Positions 31,648 to 40,200 of a stretch of DNA of 64,000 bases are shown piece by piece. Both the position numbers and the translations under genes were made by a program. A model generated the notes under the pieces. It had not been told where the DNA came from, ran no database searches, and was given only the letters and a program-made list of their open reading frames with translations. Origin of the DNA: Actinacidiphila cocklensis (GTDB lineage: Bacteria; Actinomycetota; Actinomycetes; Streptomycetales; Streptomycetaceae); the NCBI RefSeq assembly GCF_907177275.1, contig NZ_CAJSLV010000070.1:170548-234547 (forward strand), read 5' to 3'. Every line of letters begins with the position of its first letter. The first letter of the stretch is position 1.

Positions 31648-32610
31648 CTAGGCCTTGGCGCGTCGCGCGAGGAGCGTGGCGCGCTTCGTGTCGAAGCGCG
31701 CCGCCTGCTCGTGCAGCCCGCCCATGAAGAGGCCGAGCTCTTCCTGAGCGCGGAGCCCCTCAGGGCCGAGCCCCGAGACCTCCAGCACCTTCAGGTGCCT
31801 GAGCACCGGCTGCAGCACGTCGTCGTGGTGGATCCGCAGGTTGTAGATCCCGCCGATGGCCATCCGCGCGGCGGCCCGCTCGAAGCCGGGCATGCCGTGG
31901 CCCGGCATGCGGAAGGCGACGACGACGTCGCGGATCGCCTGCATCGCCAGGTCCGGCGCGAGCTCCAGCGACGCGGCAAGCAGGTTCCGGTAGAAGACCA
32001 TGTGCAGGTTCTCGTCCGTGGCGATCCTGGCGAGCATCCGGTCGCACACGGGGTCGCCCGACTCGCGGCCGGTGTTGCGGTGCGAGACCCGGGTGGCCAG
32101 CTCCTGGAAGGCCACATAGGCCACCGAGTGCAGCATGCTGTGCCGGTGGTCGTGCTCGAAGCCCTCGGACATGTGCATCATCCGGAAGCGCTCCAGCTCG
32201 ACCGGGTCGACGGCCCGGCTGGTGAGCAGGTAGTCGCGCATGACGATCGCGTGCCTGCCCTCCTCCGCGGTCCACCGGTGGACCCACGTGCCCCAGGCGC
32301 CGTCACGGCCGAAGAGCGTGGCGATCTCGTGGTGGTAGCTGGGCAGGTTGTCCTCGGTGAGCAGGTTGACGACCAGCGCGATCCGGCCGACCGCGGAGAC
32401 CTTGGACTGTTCGGGCGCCCACGCATCGCCCTCCATCACCCCGTCGAAGTTGCGCCCGTCGCTCCACGGCACGTACTCGTGCGGCATCCACTCCTTGGCC
32501 ACCCCCAGATGCCGGTTCAGCTCGCGCTCGACCACCTCTTCCAGTGCGTAGAGCAGCGTCGCGTCGCTCCAGGTGTCCGGTCGGGCGAGGTGGGGCGAGG
32601 TAAGGGTCAC
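31648..32610 (-). CDS. Acyl-ACP desaturase
   Basis: A 320-residue soluble di-iron desaturase (FA_desaturase_2, DesA/stearoyl-ACP type). Iron ligands are in the two E/D-E-x2-H motifs, TAEEGRHAIVMRD and ATDENLHMVFY, with EDNLPSYHH contributing earlier. It introduces a double bond into acyl-ACP, adjusting membrane fluidity. The GTG at 32610 follows CAGGAG. A palindrome CGTAAGTTACG 70 bp upstream is shared with the acyl-CoA synthetase promoter. It is divergent from the ABC-F gene. Confidence 0.92.
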   Translation of the reverse strand: MTLTSPHLARPDTWSDATLLYALEEVVERELNRHLGVAKEWMPHEYVPWSDGRNFDGVMEGDAWAPEQSKVSAVGRIALVVNLLTEDNLPSYHHEIATLFGRDGAWGTWVHRWTAEEGRHAIVMRDYLLTSRAVDPVELERFRMMHMSEGFEHDHRHSMLHSVAYVAFQELATRVSHRNTGRESGDPVCDRMLARIATDENLHMVFYRNLLAASLELAPDLAMQAIRDVVVAFRMPGHGMPGFERAAARMAIGGIYNLRIHHDDVLQPVLRHLKVLEVSGLGPEGLRAQEELGLFMGGLHEQAARFDTKRATLLARRAKA

Positions 32611-32679
32611 GGGGGCTCCTGGGGACGGGAGTGTGGAGGGGAGGGGGACAGGCGAGGCTGCGGAAGGGGCCTACGCTGT

Positions 32680-32690
32680 CGTAAGTTACG
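32680..32690. promoter_or_regulatory. CGTAAGTTACG palindrome upstream of desaturase
   Basis: An 11-bp perfect palindrome CGTAA-G-TTACG between the desaturase (start 32610) and ABC-F (start 32805) genes. Its first 10 bases recur exactly upstream of the acyl-CoA synthetase. Nearby CCTACG (32670-32675) and CGTAGG (32695-32700) form an outer inverted repeat around it. It is probably an operator for a lipid-responsive regulator; the regulator is not identifiable here. Confidence 0.5.
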
Positions 32691-32804
32691 CAACCGTAGG
32701 TTAAGCCGGCGTAAGAAGGCAACCCATCCGTGCCACCCGCTTTGACCTGGGGCGGCTGTTGCCCGTCGCCGGGGGTTCCGGCAGCGGATAGGATCCTGGG
32801 CCTG

Positions 32805-34445
32805 ATGAGTACCACCCTTGTAGCCAGGAATCTCGCCGCAGGACACGGCGACCGCGCGCTGTTCTCGGGCCTCGACCTGGTGGTCGGGCCCGGCGACGTC
32901 GTGGGTCTCGTCGGTGCCAACGGCGCTGGGAAGTCGACGCTGCTGCGGCTGCTCGCCGGTCTCGACACCCCGGAGGACGGCGCCCTGCGGCTCAGCCCGG
33001 CCACCGCCACCGTCGGGTATCTGCCGCAGGAGCCCGACCGCAGGGACGACGGCGAGACCGTCAGGGACTTCCTGGCCCGCAGGACCGGAGTCACCGCCGC
33101 CCAGCACGCGCTGGACGCGGCCACCCAGGCCCTGGTGGACGGGGCGCCGGGCGCGGACGACGCCTACGCGGCCGGCCTGGAGCGCTGGCTCGCCCTGGGC
33201 GGCGCCGACCTGGAGGAGCGGGCCGAGGAGGCCACCGCGTCACTGGGTCTGGGCATCAGCCTCGACCAGGAGATGTACGCGCTGTCCGGGGGCCAGGCCG
33301 CCCGCGCGGGGCTCGCCTCGCTGCTGCTCAGCCGCTACGACGTCTTCCTGCTCGACGAGCCGACCAACGACCTGGACCTCGACGGCCTGGAGCGGCTGGA
33401 GAAGTTCGTCACCGGCCTGCGGGCCGGGACCGTGCTGGTCAGCCACGACCGGGAGTTCCTCACCCGCACGGTGAACCGGGTGGTGGAGCTGGACCTGGCC
33501 CAGCAGCAGGTCTCGGTCTACGGCGGCGGCTACGACGCCTACCTGGAGGAGCGGGCCACCGCCCGCCGGCACGCCAGGGAGGAGTACGACGAGTACGCCG
33601 ATACCAAGGCGGGCCTGGAAGCCAGGGCGCGCATGCAGCGCGGCTGGATGGACAAGGGCACCCGCAACGCGCTGCGCAAGGCGCCGGACAACGACAAGAT
33701 CGCCCGCAAGGCGCGCGCCGAGGGCAGCGAGAAGCAGGCGGCGAAGGCCCGGCAGACCGAGCGGCTGATCGAGCGGCTGGACAAGGTCGAGGAGCCGCGC
33801 AAGGAGTGGGCGCTGCGGATGGAGATCGCCGCGGCGCCCCGGGCCGGCGCGGTGGTGGCCACCCTCGGCGGCGCCGCGGTCCGCCGCGGCGACTTCCGCT
33901 TCGGCCCGGTGGACCTGCAGATCGACTGGGCCGACCGGGTCGCGATCACCGGCGCCAACGGCTCGGGCAAGTCCACCCTGTTGGCCGCACTGCTCGGCCG
34001 GCTGCCGCTGGACGAGGGCCGCAGCGCGCTCGGCCCCGGCGTGCTGGTCGGCGAGGTCGACCAGGCCCGCGGCCTCTTCCGCGGCCCCGAGTCGCTGCTC
34101 GACGCCTTCCGCGGCCCGGCGCCCGACCTGGACCCGGCCGCGATCCGCACCCTGCTGGCGAAGTTCGGCCTCAAGGCCGACCACGTGCTGCGGCCCGCGG
34201 CCACCCTGTCGCCGGGGGAGCGCACCCGGGCGGCGCTGGCGCTGCTGCAGGCCCGCGGGGTCAACCTGCTGGTGCTCGACGAGCCCACCAACCACCTGGA
34301 CCTGCCGGCGATCGAGCAGCTGGAGGAGGCCCTGTCGGCGTACCAGGGCACCCTGCTGCTGGTCACCCACGACCGGCGGATGCTGGACGCGGTGCACACC
34401 ACCCGGCGGATCGAGGTCGCGGACGGCCGGATCACCGAGGTCTGA
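32805..34445 (+). CDS. ABC-F family ATP-binding protein
   Basis: A 546-residue protein with two ABC modules and no membrane domain. Walker A motifs are GANGAGKST (about residue 38) and GANGSGKST (about residue 386). Signature motifs are LSGGQAARAGLA and LSPGERTRAALAL, with Walker B LLDEPTND and VLDEPTNH. ABC-F proteins act on the ribosome in translation control or antibiotic protection. The inter-domain linker is long and charged (around 250-330), but antibiotic specificity cannot be inferred. Start at the ATG 32805; an upstream frame extension has no family similarity. Confidence 0.93.
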   Translation: MSTTLVARNLAAGHGDRALFSGLDLVVGPGDVVGLVGANGAGKSTLLRLLAGLDTPEDGALRLSPATATVGYLPQEPDRRDDGETVRDFLARRTGVTAAQHALDAATQALVDGAPGADDAYAAGLERWLALGGADLEERAEEATASLGLGISLDQEMYALSGGQAARAGLASLLLSRYDVFLLDEPTNDLDLDGLERLEKFVTGLRAGTVLVSHDREFLTRTVNRVVELDLAQQQVSVYGGGYDAYLEERATARRHAREEYDEYADTKAGLEARARMQRGWMDKGTRNALRKAPDNDKIARKARAEGSEKQAAKARQTERLIERLDKVEEPRKEWALRMEIAAAPRAGAVVATLGGAAVRRGDFRFGPVDLQIDWADRVAITGANGSGKSTLLAALLGRLPLDEGRSALGPGVLVGEVDQARGLFRGPESLLDAFRGPAPDLDPAAIRTLLAKFGLKADHVLRPAATLSPGERTRAALALLQARGVNLLVLDEPTNHLDLPAIEQLEEALSAYQGTLLLVTHDRRMLDAVHTTRRIEVADGRITEV

Positions 34446-34530
34446 CCCGGGCGCTGGAGGCGGGGAACCCGATCGGCCCCGCCTGCGTCCCACCCTTGAC
34501 CGGTGCGAAACGGCCCTGGGGAGGAGGACG

Positions 34531-34950
34531 GTGATGCGCCATCGGATACGTGCCGCCGCAGTCGCGGGCCTGCTCGCCGTGCTGGCGGCGGGCTGCGACT
34601 CCGGGGGCGGGGTGCGGGTGGTGCCGCCCGAACCTCCCGGCGGCACCGACATCTCCGCCGACTGCGGCGACGTCGTCCTGGACCTGGCGAGCAAGGACAC
34701 CCCGGGCGCGATCTGCCTGCGGGTCGGCAGCACGCTGCGGCTGCGCTCCGGCGGGCGCGCGGCGGACGCGGCCGAGTCGGGTACGGCCCTGGCCGAGGTC
34801 TCGCCGGGCCTCTACCGCGGTGCCGCCGCGGGCAAGGCCACCGTCAGCGGCACCCGGCGGGCCTGCCCCGAGCAGCCGGGCGCGATGTCCTGCCTGGCCA
34901 TCGTGCCGTGGAGCATCACCGTCGACGTCAGAACCGTCGACGCCCGATGA
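34531..34950 (+). CDS. Small secreted lipoprotein
   Basis: A 139-residue lipoprotein precursor. A basic N-terminus (MMRHRIRA) and hydrophobic core end in the lipobox LAVLAAGC, so the mature protein starts at the Cys near residue 22 and is membrane-anchored outside the cell. The mature part of about 118 residues has Cys in SADCGDV, GAICLRV, RRACPEQ and MSCLAI, possibly two disulfides. AGGAGG precedes adjacent GTG (34531) and ATG (34534) starts; either is possible. Function unknown. Confidence 0.78.
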   Translation: MMRHRIRAAAVAGLLAVLAAGCDSGGGVRVVPPEPPGGTDISADCGDVVLDLASKDTPGAICLRVGSTLRLRSGGRAADAAESGTALAEVSPGLYRGAAAGKATVSGTRRACPEQPGAMSCLAIVPWSITVDVRTVDAR

Positions 34951-34954
34951 GCGC

Positions 34955-34978
34955 CCCGGGCGGCGGGGTGCGCCCGGG
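34955..34978. terminator. Hairpin after lipoprotein gene
   Basis: Perfect 8-bp stem CCCGGGCG/CGCCCGGG with an 8-nt loop, starting 4 bp after the lipoprotein stop. Confidence 0.6.
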
Positions 34979-34980
34979 AC

Positions 34981-35024
34981 GGCGGAGGACCCGGGCCGGC
35001 AGTGGGGGCCGGTCCGGGTCCGCC
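34981..35024. terminator. Second, larger hairpin between convergent genes
   Basis: GGCGGAGGACCCGGGCCGG folds on CCGGTCCGGGTCCGCC with small bulges. Lying between the convergent lipoprotein and sedolisin genes, it probably terminates both transcripts. Confidence 0.55.
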
Positions 35025-35049
35025 GCTCATGTGCCGACGGGCACCTCTG

Positions 35050-37110
35050 TCAGCTGACGTTGACGGCGGTGTCGTCGATCAGGAAGGAGGTCGCCAGGCT
35101 GGAGTCCTCGGTTCCGGTGAACTTCAGGGTGACGGTCTGGCCCTTGTAGGCGGTGAGGCTGACGGACCGCTGGACGTAGCCGGTTCCCTTGTCGAGGTTG
35201 GAGTAGGTGGCCAGGGTGGTGCTGCCGGCTGCGACGGTGAGCTTGTCGTAGGCGGTGGTGGTGGTCGTCTCGTCTGAGGTGACGTAGAGGTAGAAGGTGA
35301 AGGTGGCGGTGGTGCAGCTGGCGGGGATGGTCACCGACTGGGAGACGGTGTCGGTGTGGGTGGTGCCGTAGCCGTCCAGCCAGGCCTTGTAGCTGCCGGA
35401 GTGGGCGGGGGCGCCGGTGCTGCTGTCGATGACGCCGGACGAGGCGGTCCAGCCGGTGGCGCCGCTCTCGAAGCCGGGGTTGGTCAGCAGCTGGCTCGCG
35501 GTGCAGCCGCCGGTGGTGCTGGTGACCGTCCAGGTGAAGGACGCGGTGCCGGAGGCGTTGGTGGAGTCCTTCGCCGTGACGGTGACGGACGAGCTGCCGG
35601 TCGTCGTCGGGGTGCCGGAGATCAGGCCGCTGGAGCTGATGCTCAGGCCGGCCGGCAGGCCGGCGGCCGAGTACGTCAGGGTCTGGCCCGACGCGGAGTC
35701 GGTGGCGCTGACCTGGAGGCTGACCGCGGTGCCGACCTTGGTGGACTGGTTGCCCGGGTTGGTGACGGTGACGGTGTTGCCGCCGGTCGAGCCGCCGTTG
35801 GTGAAGGCGGCCGTGCCGTTCGGGGTGCCGAGGCCGGTCGGGCCGTCGTAACCCGCCTTCGCGGTGCACAGGTAGCTGCTGCCGCAGGAGCCGTTGGTGC
35901 CGGTGGTCACGTCGTTGAGCGCGCTGGTGTGCGCGTAGGGGTAGGAGGCCGGGGTGCTGCCCGCGGCCGGGGTGCCGGCCAGCGCGTAGACCGAGGCGAT
36001 GATCGGCGACGAGGCGCTGGTGCCGCCGTAGACCTGCCAGCCGCTGGCCTGGTAGCTGTCGTAGACGGCCAGGCCGGTGGCCGGGTCGGCGACCGCGGAG
36101 ACGTCGGCGACGGTGCGCCGGGTGCAGCCGGTGTCGGTCTGCCAGCTGGGCTTGGCGTCGTAGGCCGAGCAGCCGGAGCCGGCGCCGTCACCGGTGGTCG
36201 AGCCCCACACCTTCTCGCTCCAGCCGCGCGTGGTGCCGCTCGCCCGGGACAGCGAGGTGCCGCCGACCGCGGTGACGTAGCGCGAGGAGGCCGGGTACTC
36301 GGCGCCGTAGCCGCTGTCACCCGAGCTGACGGTGATGGCCACGCCGGGGTGGTTGAAGTACTGCGTGTCGGCGGTGGTGTCGCTGGAGTCCTCGCTGCCG
36401 CCGTAGCTGTTGGACACGTACTTCGCGCCCAGGGTGACGGCCTCGTTCACCGCGGTGCCCAGGTCGTCCATGCTCGCCGAGGTGGCCTCGACCAGCAGGA
36501 TGTGGCACTGCGGGCACACGGCGCTGACCATGTCGAGGTCGAGGGAGATCTCGCCCGCCCAGCCGGAGTCGGCCGACGGGTAGCTGGTGCCGCCGGTCTG
36601 GTTGACCTTCTTGAAGCAGCCGTTGGCCGTGGTGCAGGCCGCCAGGCCGTACTGGCTGCGGTAGGTGGCCAGGTCCGCCTCGGCACTCGGGTCGTCCTGG
36701 GCGTCGACGATCGCGACGGTGGCGCCGGCGCCGGCCGATGACGGCAGGGCGTACGCGCTCTGCAGGTCGGTGGGGCCGTAGCCGGACGGGGTGGCGTTCG
36801 GGGTGATGCCGAGGCTGTGGACGACATCGGTACGCGCCAGCGCCAGGCAGGACATCCCGCCGGGCGTGCTCGGGGCGGCGCACAGGTGTGCGGTGTGGCC
36901 GGTGCTGGACACCGAGCCCGTGGCGCCGGTCGCCGCGGTGCCGGTCGCCGCGGCGGGGCTGGCCGTGGGGGTGCCGGCGACCGACGGCGACGCGGCGGCG
37001 ACCATGCCGCCGGTGACCAGGGCGCCGGCGGCGACGACCGCGACGGTGGCGCGGCGGACGGCACGTCTGATCCGGCCGTGACTTGTCAGCTGCAATGAAC
37101 TGCCCTCCAT
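35050..37110 (-). CDS. Secreted S53 (sedolisin) serine-carboxyl peptidase
   Basis: A 686-residue secreted protease. A long basic/hydrophobic signal (RRATVAVVAAGALVTGG) is followed by the S53 domain (about residues 75-445). Catalytic Glu and Asp are in GWAGEISLDLDM, the oxyanion Asp in SSGDSG, and the Ser in GGTSASSP. The usual long pro-kumamolisin propeptide is missing or very short. After the catalytic domain come an Ig-like domain (NQSTKVGTAVSLQVSATD onward, about 455-540) and a C-terminal beta-sandwich (TNPGFESGATGW onward) resembling carbohydrate-binding modules. The start is ATG 37110. It is divergent from a TrmB-like regulator. Confidence 0.92.
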   Translation of the reverse strand: MEGSSLQLTSHGRIRRAVRRATVAVVAAGALVTGGMVAAASPSVAGTPTASPAAATGTAATGATGSVSSTGHTAHLCAAPSTPGGMSCLALARTDVVHSLGITPNATPSGYGPTDLQSAYALPSSAGAGATVAIVDAQDDPSAEADLATYRSQYGLAACTTANGCFKKVNQTGGTSYPSADSGWAGEISLDLDMVSAVCPQCHILLVEATSASMDDLGTAVNEAVTLGAKYVSNSYGGSEDSSDTTADTQYFNHPGVAITVSSGDSGYGAEYPASSRYVTAVGGTSLSRASGTTRGWSEKVWGSTTGDGAGSGCSAYDAKPSWQTDTGCTRRTVADVSAVADPATGLAVYDSYQASGWQVYGGTSASSPIIASVYALAGTPAAGSTPASYPYAHTSALNDVTTGTNGSCGSSYLCTAKAGYDGPTGLGTPNGTAAFTNGGSTGGNTVTVTNPGNQSTKVGTAVSLQVSATDSASGQTLTYSAAGLPAGLSISSSGLISGTPTTTGSSSVTVTAKDSTNASGTASFTWTVTSTTGGCTASQLLTNPGFESGATGWTASSGVIDSSTGAPAHSGSYKAWLDGYGTTHTDTVSQSVTIPASCTTATFTFYLYVTSDETTTTTAYDKLTVAAGSTTLATYSNLDKGTGYVQRSVSLTAYKGQTVTLKFTGTEDSSLATSFLIDDTAVNVS

Positions 37111-37140
37111 GGGGGGATCTGCTCCCGAGGGCGTCCGCGG

Positions 37141-37176
37141 ATGATCGTGATTGTCAAGGTCATGACAATCGATCAT
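37141..37176. promoter_or_regulatory. Long palindrome upstream of the sedolisin gene
   Basis: Inner arms GATTGTCA (37149-37156) and TGACAATC (37163-37170) are perfect with a 6-bp spacer. Outer arms ATGATCG (37141-37147) and CGATCAT (37170-37176) extend the symmetry with one unpaired T. It lies 31 bp upstream of the protease ATG, where an operator or 5'-UTR hairpin would control expression. The adjacent TrmB-like regulator is the obvious candidate binder. Confidence 0.6.
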
Positions 37177-37207
37177 GGAGCGGCATCGCCTGGGACTTCG
37201 TGTGGCA

Positions 37208-37289
37208 CACGTTCACTGGTGATCACGTTGACGACTGTTGTCAACTTCCGCTCACTGCCACCACGTTCAGTGGTGACCGAGGTTGAACG
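37208..37289. repeat. Direct repeat in the sedolisin/TrmB intergenic region
   Basis: CACGTTCACTGGTGA (37208-37222) and CACGTTCAGTGGTGA (37262-37276) match at 14 of 15 bases, 54 bp apart, about five helical turns. Each is followed by a GTTGA-containing segment, and GTTGAC (37227-37232) with GTCAAC (37240-37245) forms a further inverted repeat. Together with the palindrome at 37141 this suggests a multi-site control region. Confidence 0.55.
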
Positions 37290-37407
37290 TAGTGAAACCA
37301 CCCCCAAGGGACCACCGGGGAATGGCAAAGCCTTCCCCTCGAATCACCGGCGGCGGGCACTGCGCTCGCTTCCCCGGGACGATCGCCTCCGTATACGTTG
37401 TGGCGCC

Positions 37408-38223
37408 ATGGACACCGAGGAAGAACCCGTCAACGACCTTGTCGCGCTCGGCCTGGCGCGCTACGAGGCGCGGGTCTACCTCGCCCTGGTGCGCCGCGAG
37501 TCGTATACGGCCGCGGAGGTCGCCAGGGCGGCCGACGTACCGCGGCAGCGGGTGTACGACGTGCTCGACACGCTCGTACGGCGGCGGCTCGCCGTCGCCC
37601 ACCCCGGCAGGGTCGCGACCTTCTCGGCGATCGCGCCCGAGCTGGCCGTCGCCCGGCTGATGGCCCTCCAGCGCGAGCAGCTCGAACGCCTCGACCGGGT
37701 CTCGACGGCGCTGACCGCGGCGCTCGTGCCGGTCTGGGCGGACGGCCGCAACCACACCGTGCCGCTGGACTACGTCGAGATCCTGCGCGACCCCAAGGCC
37801 ATCGCCGAGGCCTTCACCGACATCCAGGCGCACGCCGGCCACGAGCTGCTCAGCTTCTGCAAACCGCCCTTCGTCGCCCCCGCGGCCAACACCGCCGGCA
37901 TCAAGGTCGCCCGCCGGCTGCACCGCTCGGGCGGCACCGTGCGCGCCATCTACACCCACGAGGCGCTCGACGACGCCGACGTGCTGGAGAACGTGCGGCG
38001 CTTCGGCGCGGCGGGGGAGGAGTGCCGCTTCACCGCGGACCTGCCGCTCAAGCTGGTGGTCGCCGACGCGCGCCTGGTGCTGTGCGACATGCCCGACCCG
38101 GTCGCGGGCGCCGGTACCACCACCGCGCTCTACATCGAGCACCCGGCGCTCGCCGCATGCCTGCGGCTGGCCTTCCTGACCGTGTGGGAGAACGCCGAGA
38201 CGGTGCCGGGCACCCATCCGTGA
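37408..38223 (+). CDS. TrmB-like transcriptional regulator
   Basis: A 271-residue protein with an N-terminal TrmB-type winged HTH: NDLVALGLARYEARVYLALV (about residues 9-28), then TAAEVARAADVPRQRVYDVL. The C-terminal domain resembles the phospholipase-D-like effector domain of TrmB family members. It is divergent from the secreted sedolisin gene, with palindromes and direct repeats between them, so protease control is likely. The start is ATG 37408, preceded by no strong RBS. The effector is unknown. Confidence 0.85.
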   Translation: MDTEEEPVNDLVALGLARYEARVYLALVRRESYTAAEVARAADVPRQRVYDVLDTLVRRRLAVAHPGRVATFSAIAPELAVARLMALQREQLERLDRVSTALTAALVPVWADGRNHTVPLDYVEILRDPKAIAEAFTDIQAHAGHELLSFCKPPFVAPAANTAGIKVARRLHRSGGTVRAIYTHEALDDADVLENVRRFGAAGEECRFTADLPLKLVVADARLVLCDMPDPVAGAGTTTALYIEHPALAACLRLAFLTVWENAETVPGTHP

Positions 38224-38273
38224 GGGGTGGCGACGGCGGCCGGAAGACGTCACCGCGGCCCCGCCCGCACCGC

Positions 38274-38300
38274 TTGACAGCGGGGCCTGCGGACTAGAGT
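38274..38300 (+). promoter_or_regulatory. Promoter for a probably leaderless transporter mRNA
   Basis: TTGACA (38274-38279) and TAGAGT (38295-38300) match the vegetative consensus, though the 15-bp spacer is short. The expected transcription start falls at or next to the GTG start codon at 38307, with no Shine-Dalgarno in between, so the mRNA is probably leaderless. Confidence 0.55.
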
Positions 38301-38306
38301 GACCAG

Positions 38307-39194
38307 GTGGCCGTGTTCCTGCTGGGAGTCGGTGCCGCCTGCTGCCTCGGCTTCGGGTTCGTGCTGCAGCAGCGCGCGGCGGCCCGCGCCCCGCTCGCGG
38401 ACTTCCTGTCCTTCCGGCTGCTGCTCGACCTCATCCACATGCCCGACTGGCTGCTCGGAGTCGGGCTGATGGTCTGCGGCCAGGTGCTGGGCGCGGTGGC
38501 CCTGGCGTACGGCGAGGTCTCGCTGGTCGAGCCGCTCACCGCGACGAACCTGCTCTTCGCGATGGCGCTGTCCCGGCGGCTGACCGGCCAGCGGCTGGGC
38601 TGGAACGGCTGGCTCGGCGTCGCCCTGCTGGCGCTCGGCGTCACCGGCTTCATCGTGGCGGGCCGGCCCAGCGGCGGCGGCGCGGAAGCGGGCGCGCTGC
38701 GGCACTGGCTGGTCTTCGGCATCGTCGCGGGGCTCGCGCTGCTGCTCACCTTCAAGGCCCGCAGGCTGCCCAGGTCCGGCGAGGCGGCCCTGCTGGGCCT
38801 GGCGGCCGGCCTGCTCTACGGGCTGCAGGACTCGCTGACCCGGGTCTGCGGCCAGATCGTCCAGGACGACGGGCTCGGGGTGCTCGCGGTGTCCTGGCAG
38901 CCGTACGCCGTCGGGGTGCTCGGGCTCACCGGCATGCTGCTGGTGCAGAGCGCCTTCGAGATGGCGCCGCTGCGGATGTCGCTGCCCTCGCTGACGGCGG
39001 CCCAGCCGATCGCCGGGATCGTCTGCGGGGTGGGGTTCCTCGGCGACCGGCTCCGCTTCACCACGGGCGCGCTCGCCTGGGAGGCGGCCGGCCTCGCGGC
39101 GATCGTGGCCGGCGTGGTCCTCCTGGGCCGGCACCCGGCGATGCCGACCGGCATTGCCGAGCAGGAGCCGGTCGGCGCGACCCGGCTGCCGTGA
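38307..39194 (+). CDS. EamA/DMT-superfamily transporter
   Basis: A 295-residue membrane protein with about nine or ten helices in two repeats, typical of DMT-type proteins: AVFLLGVGAACCLGFGFVL at the N-terminus and the paired segments LVEPLTATNLLFAMALSRRL and LPSLTAAQPIAGIVCGVGFL. Such proteins export metabolites or act as magnesium-type transporters (DMT members of the NIPA kind have a similar pattern). The substrate is unknown. A GTG start lies directly after a -10-like hexamer. Confidence 0.85.
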   Translation: MAVFLLGVGAACCLGFGFVLQQRAAARAPLADFLSFRLLLDLIHMPDWLLGVGLMVCGQVLGAVALAYGEVSLVEPLTATNLLFAMALSRRLTGQRLGWNGWLGVALLALGVTGFIVAGRPSGGGAEAGALRHWLVFGIVAGLALLLTFKARRLPRSGEAALLGLAAGLLYGLQDSLTRVCGQIVQDDGLGVLAVSWQPYAVGVLGLTGMLLVQSAFEMAPLRMSLPSLTAAQPIAGIVCGVGFLGDRLRFTTGALAWEAAGLAAIVAGVVLLGRHPAMPTGIAEQEPVGATRLP

Positions 39195-39200
39195 CCCTCC

Positions 39201-39971
39201 TCAGGTGCCCGGCGGCGTCCAGGTGAAGTGCGGGGTGCGGCGGGTGAGGAAGGCGGTGGCGCCCTCCAACGGGTCGGGGCTGCCCGCGGCCTGGGCGGCC
39301 CAGTGGGCTTCGCGGCCCGGGCCGGGGGAGTCCGCGGCGAACTCCTTGGCCGCGTACTGCGTCAGCCGGGAGCGGCTCGCGAGCAGATCGGCGTAGGCCC
39401 GTACGCGCTTGGCCAGCCGGTCGGCCGGACACACCTCGTCGACCAGGCCGGTCCGCAGCGCCCGCTCGTGGTCGATCAGCTCGGCCGAGAACAGCAGGTG
39501 CTTGGCCGTGGCGGGACCGGCCAGCCGCACCAGCCGCCGGGTCGAGGACGCCGGGTAGACGATGCCCAGCCTGGCCGGGGTCACCCCGAAGAGCGCGCCC
39601 TCCGCGGCGAAGCGCAGGTCGCAGGCCACCGCGAGCTGGCAGCCGCCGCCGACGCAGTAGCCGCGTACCGCGGCGAGCGTCGGCTTGGGGAAGGCGGCGA
39701 GCGCCTCCTCCGCCGCGACCGCGGCCTCCTGCGCCTCCCGCAGTCCGGCCGCGTCGGTGAAGCCGCTGATGTCGGCGCCCGCGCAGAACGTGTCGCCCGC
39801 TCCGGTGAGCACCAGGACCCGCACCGCGGGATCGGCAGCCAGCGGCGCCAGCAGCCCGGGCAGCGCCGCCCACATGGCCGGCGTCATGGCGTTGCGGCGG
39901 GCGGGGTTGGCGATGGTGACGGTCGCGGTGCCGTCCGCGGTGGCCACCGCCAGTCCTGGCGGCATGGTCAT
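39201..39971 (-). CDS. Enoyl-CoA hydratase/isomerase family protein
   Basis: A 256-residue crotonase-family protein. The oxyanion-hole motifs are DTFCAGADISGFTD and VRGYCVGGGCQLAVACD, and the active-site region LFGVTPARLGIVYPASSTRR follows. The ATG at 39971 follows GGAGCCGCC. It is a single gene, convergent with the DMT transporter (6 bp between stops). Hydratase or isomerase activity cannot be decided. Confidence 0.88.
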   Translation of the reverse strand: MTMPPGLAVATADGTATVTIANPARRNAMTPAMWAALPGLLAPLAADPAVRVLVLTGAGDTFCAGADISGFTDAAGLREAQEAAVAAEEALAAFPKPTLAAVRGYCVGGGCQLAVACDLRFAAEGALFGVTPARLGIVYPASSTRRLVRLAGPATAKHLLFSAELIDHERALRTGLVDEVCPADRLAKRVRAYADLLASRSRLTQYAAKEFAADSPGPGREAHWAAQAAGSPDPLEGATAFLTRRTPHFTWTPPGT

Positions 39972-40200
39972 GGCGGCTCCTCGGACAGGACGGGCGCCTG
40001 GACGGCACGAACACGACACCAGGCGGTCGGAATCGATCGCCGCGACGACATTACCGCTCGCCACCGGTCGCGAATCGCCGAAAGGTGCGGACTTAACGTT
40101 TCCTGCCCGCCGTGGCCCCAGGCTTTGCGGACACTCGGTCCCATCAGGCGGATTCCGCCGGGACACCGGCGGGGCCTGCGGGGACACGCACGCGAAGGCG

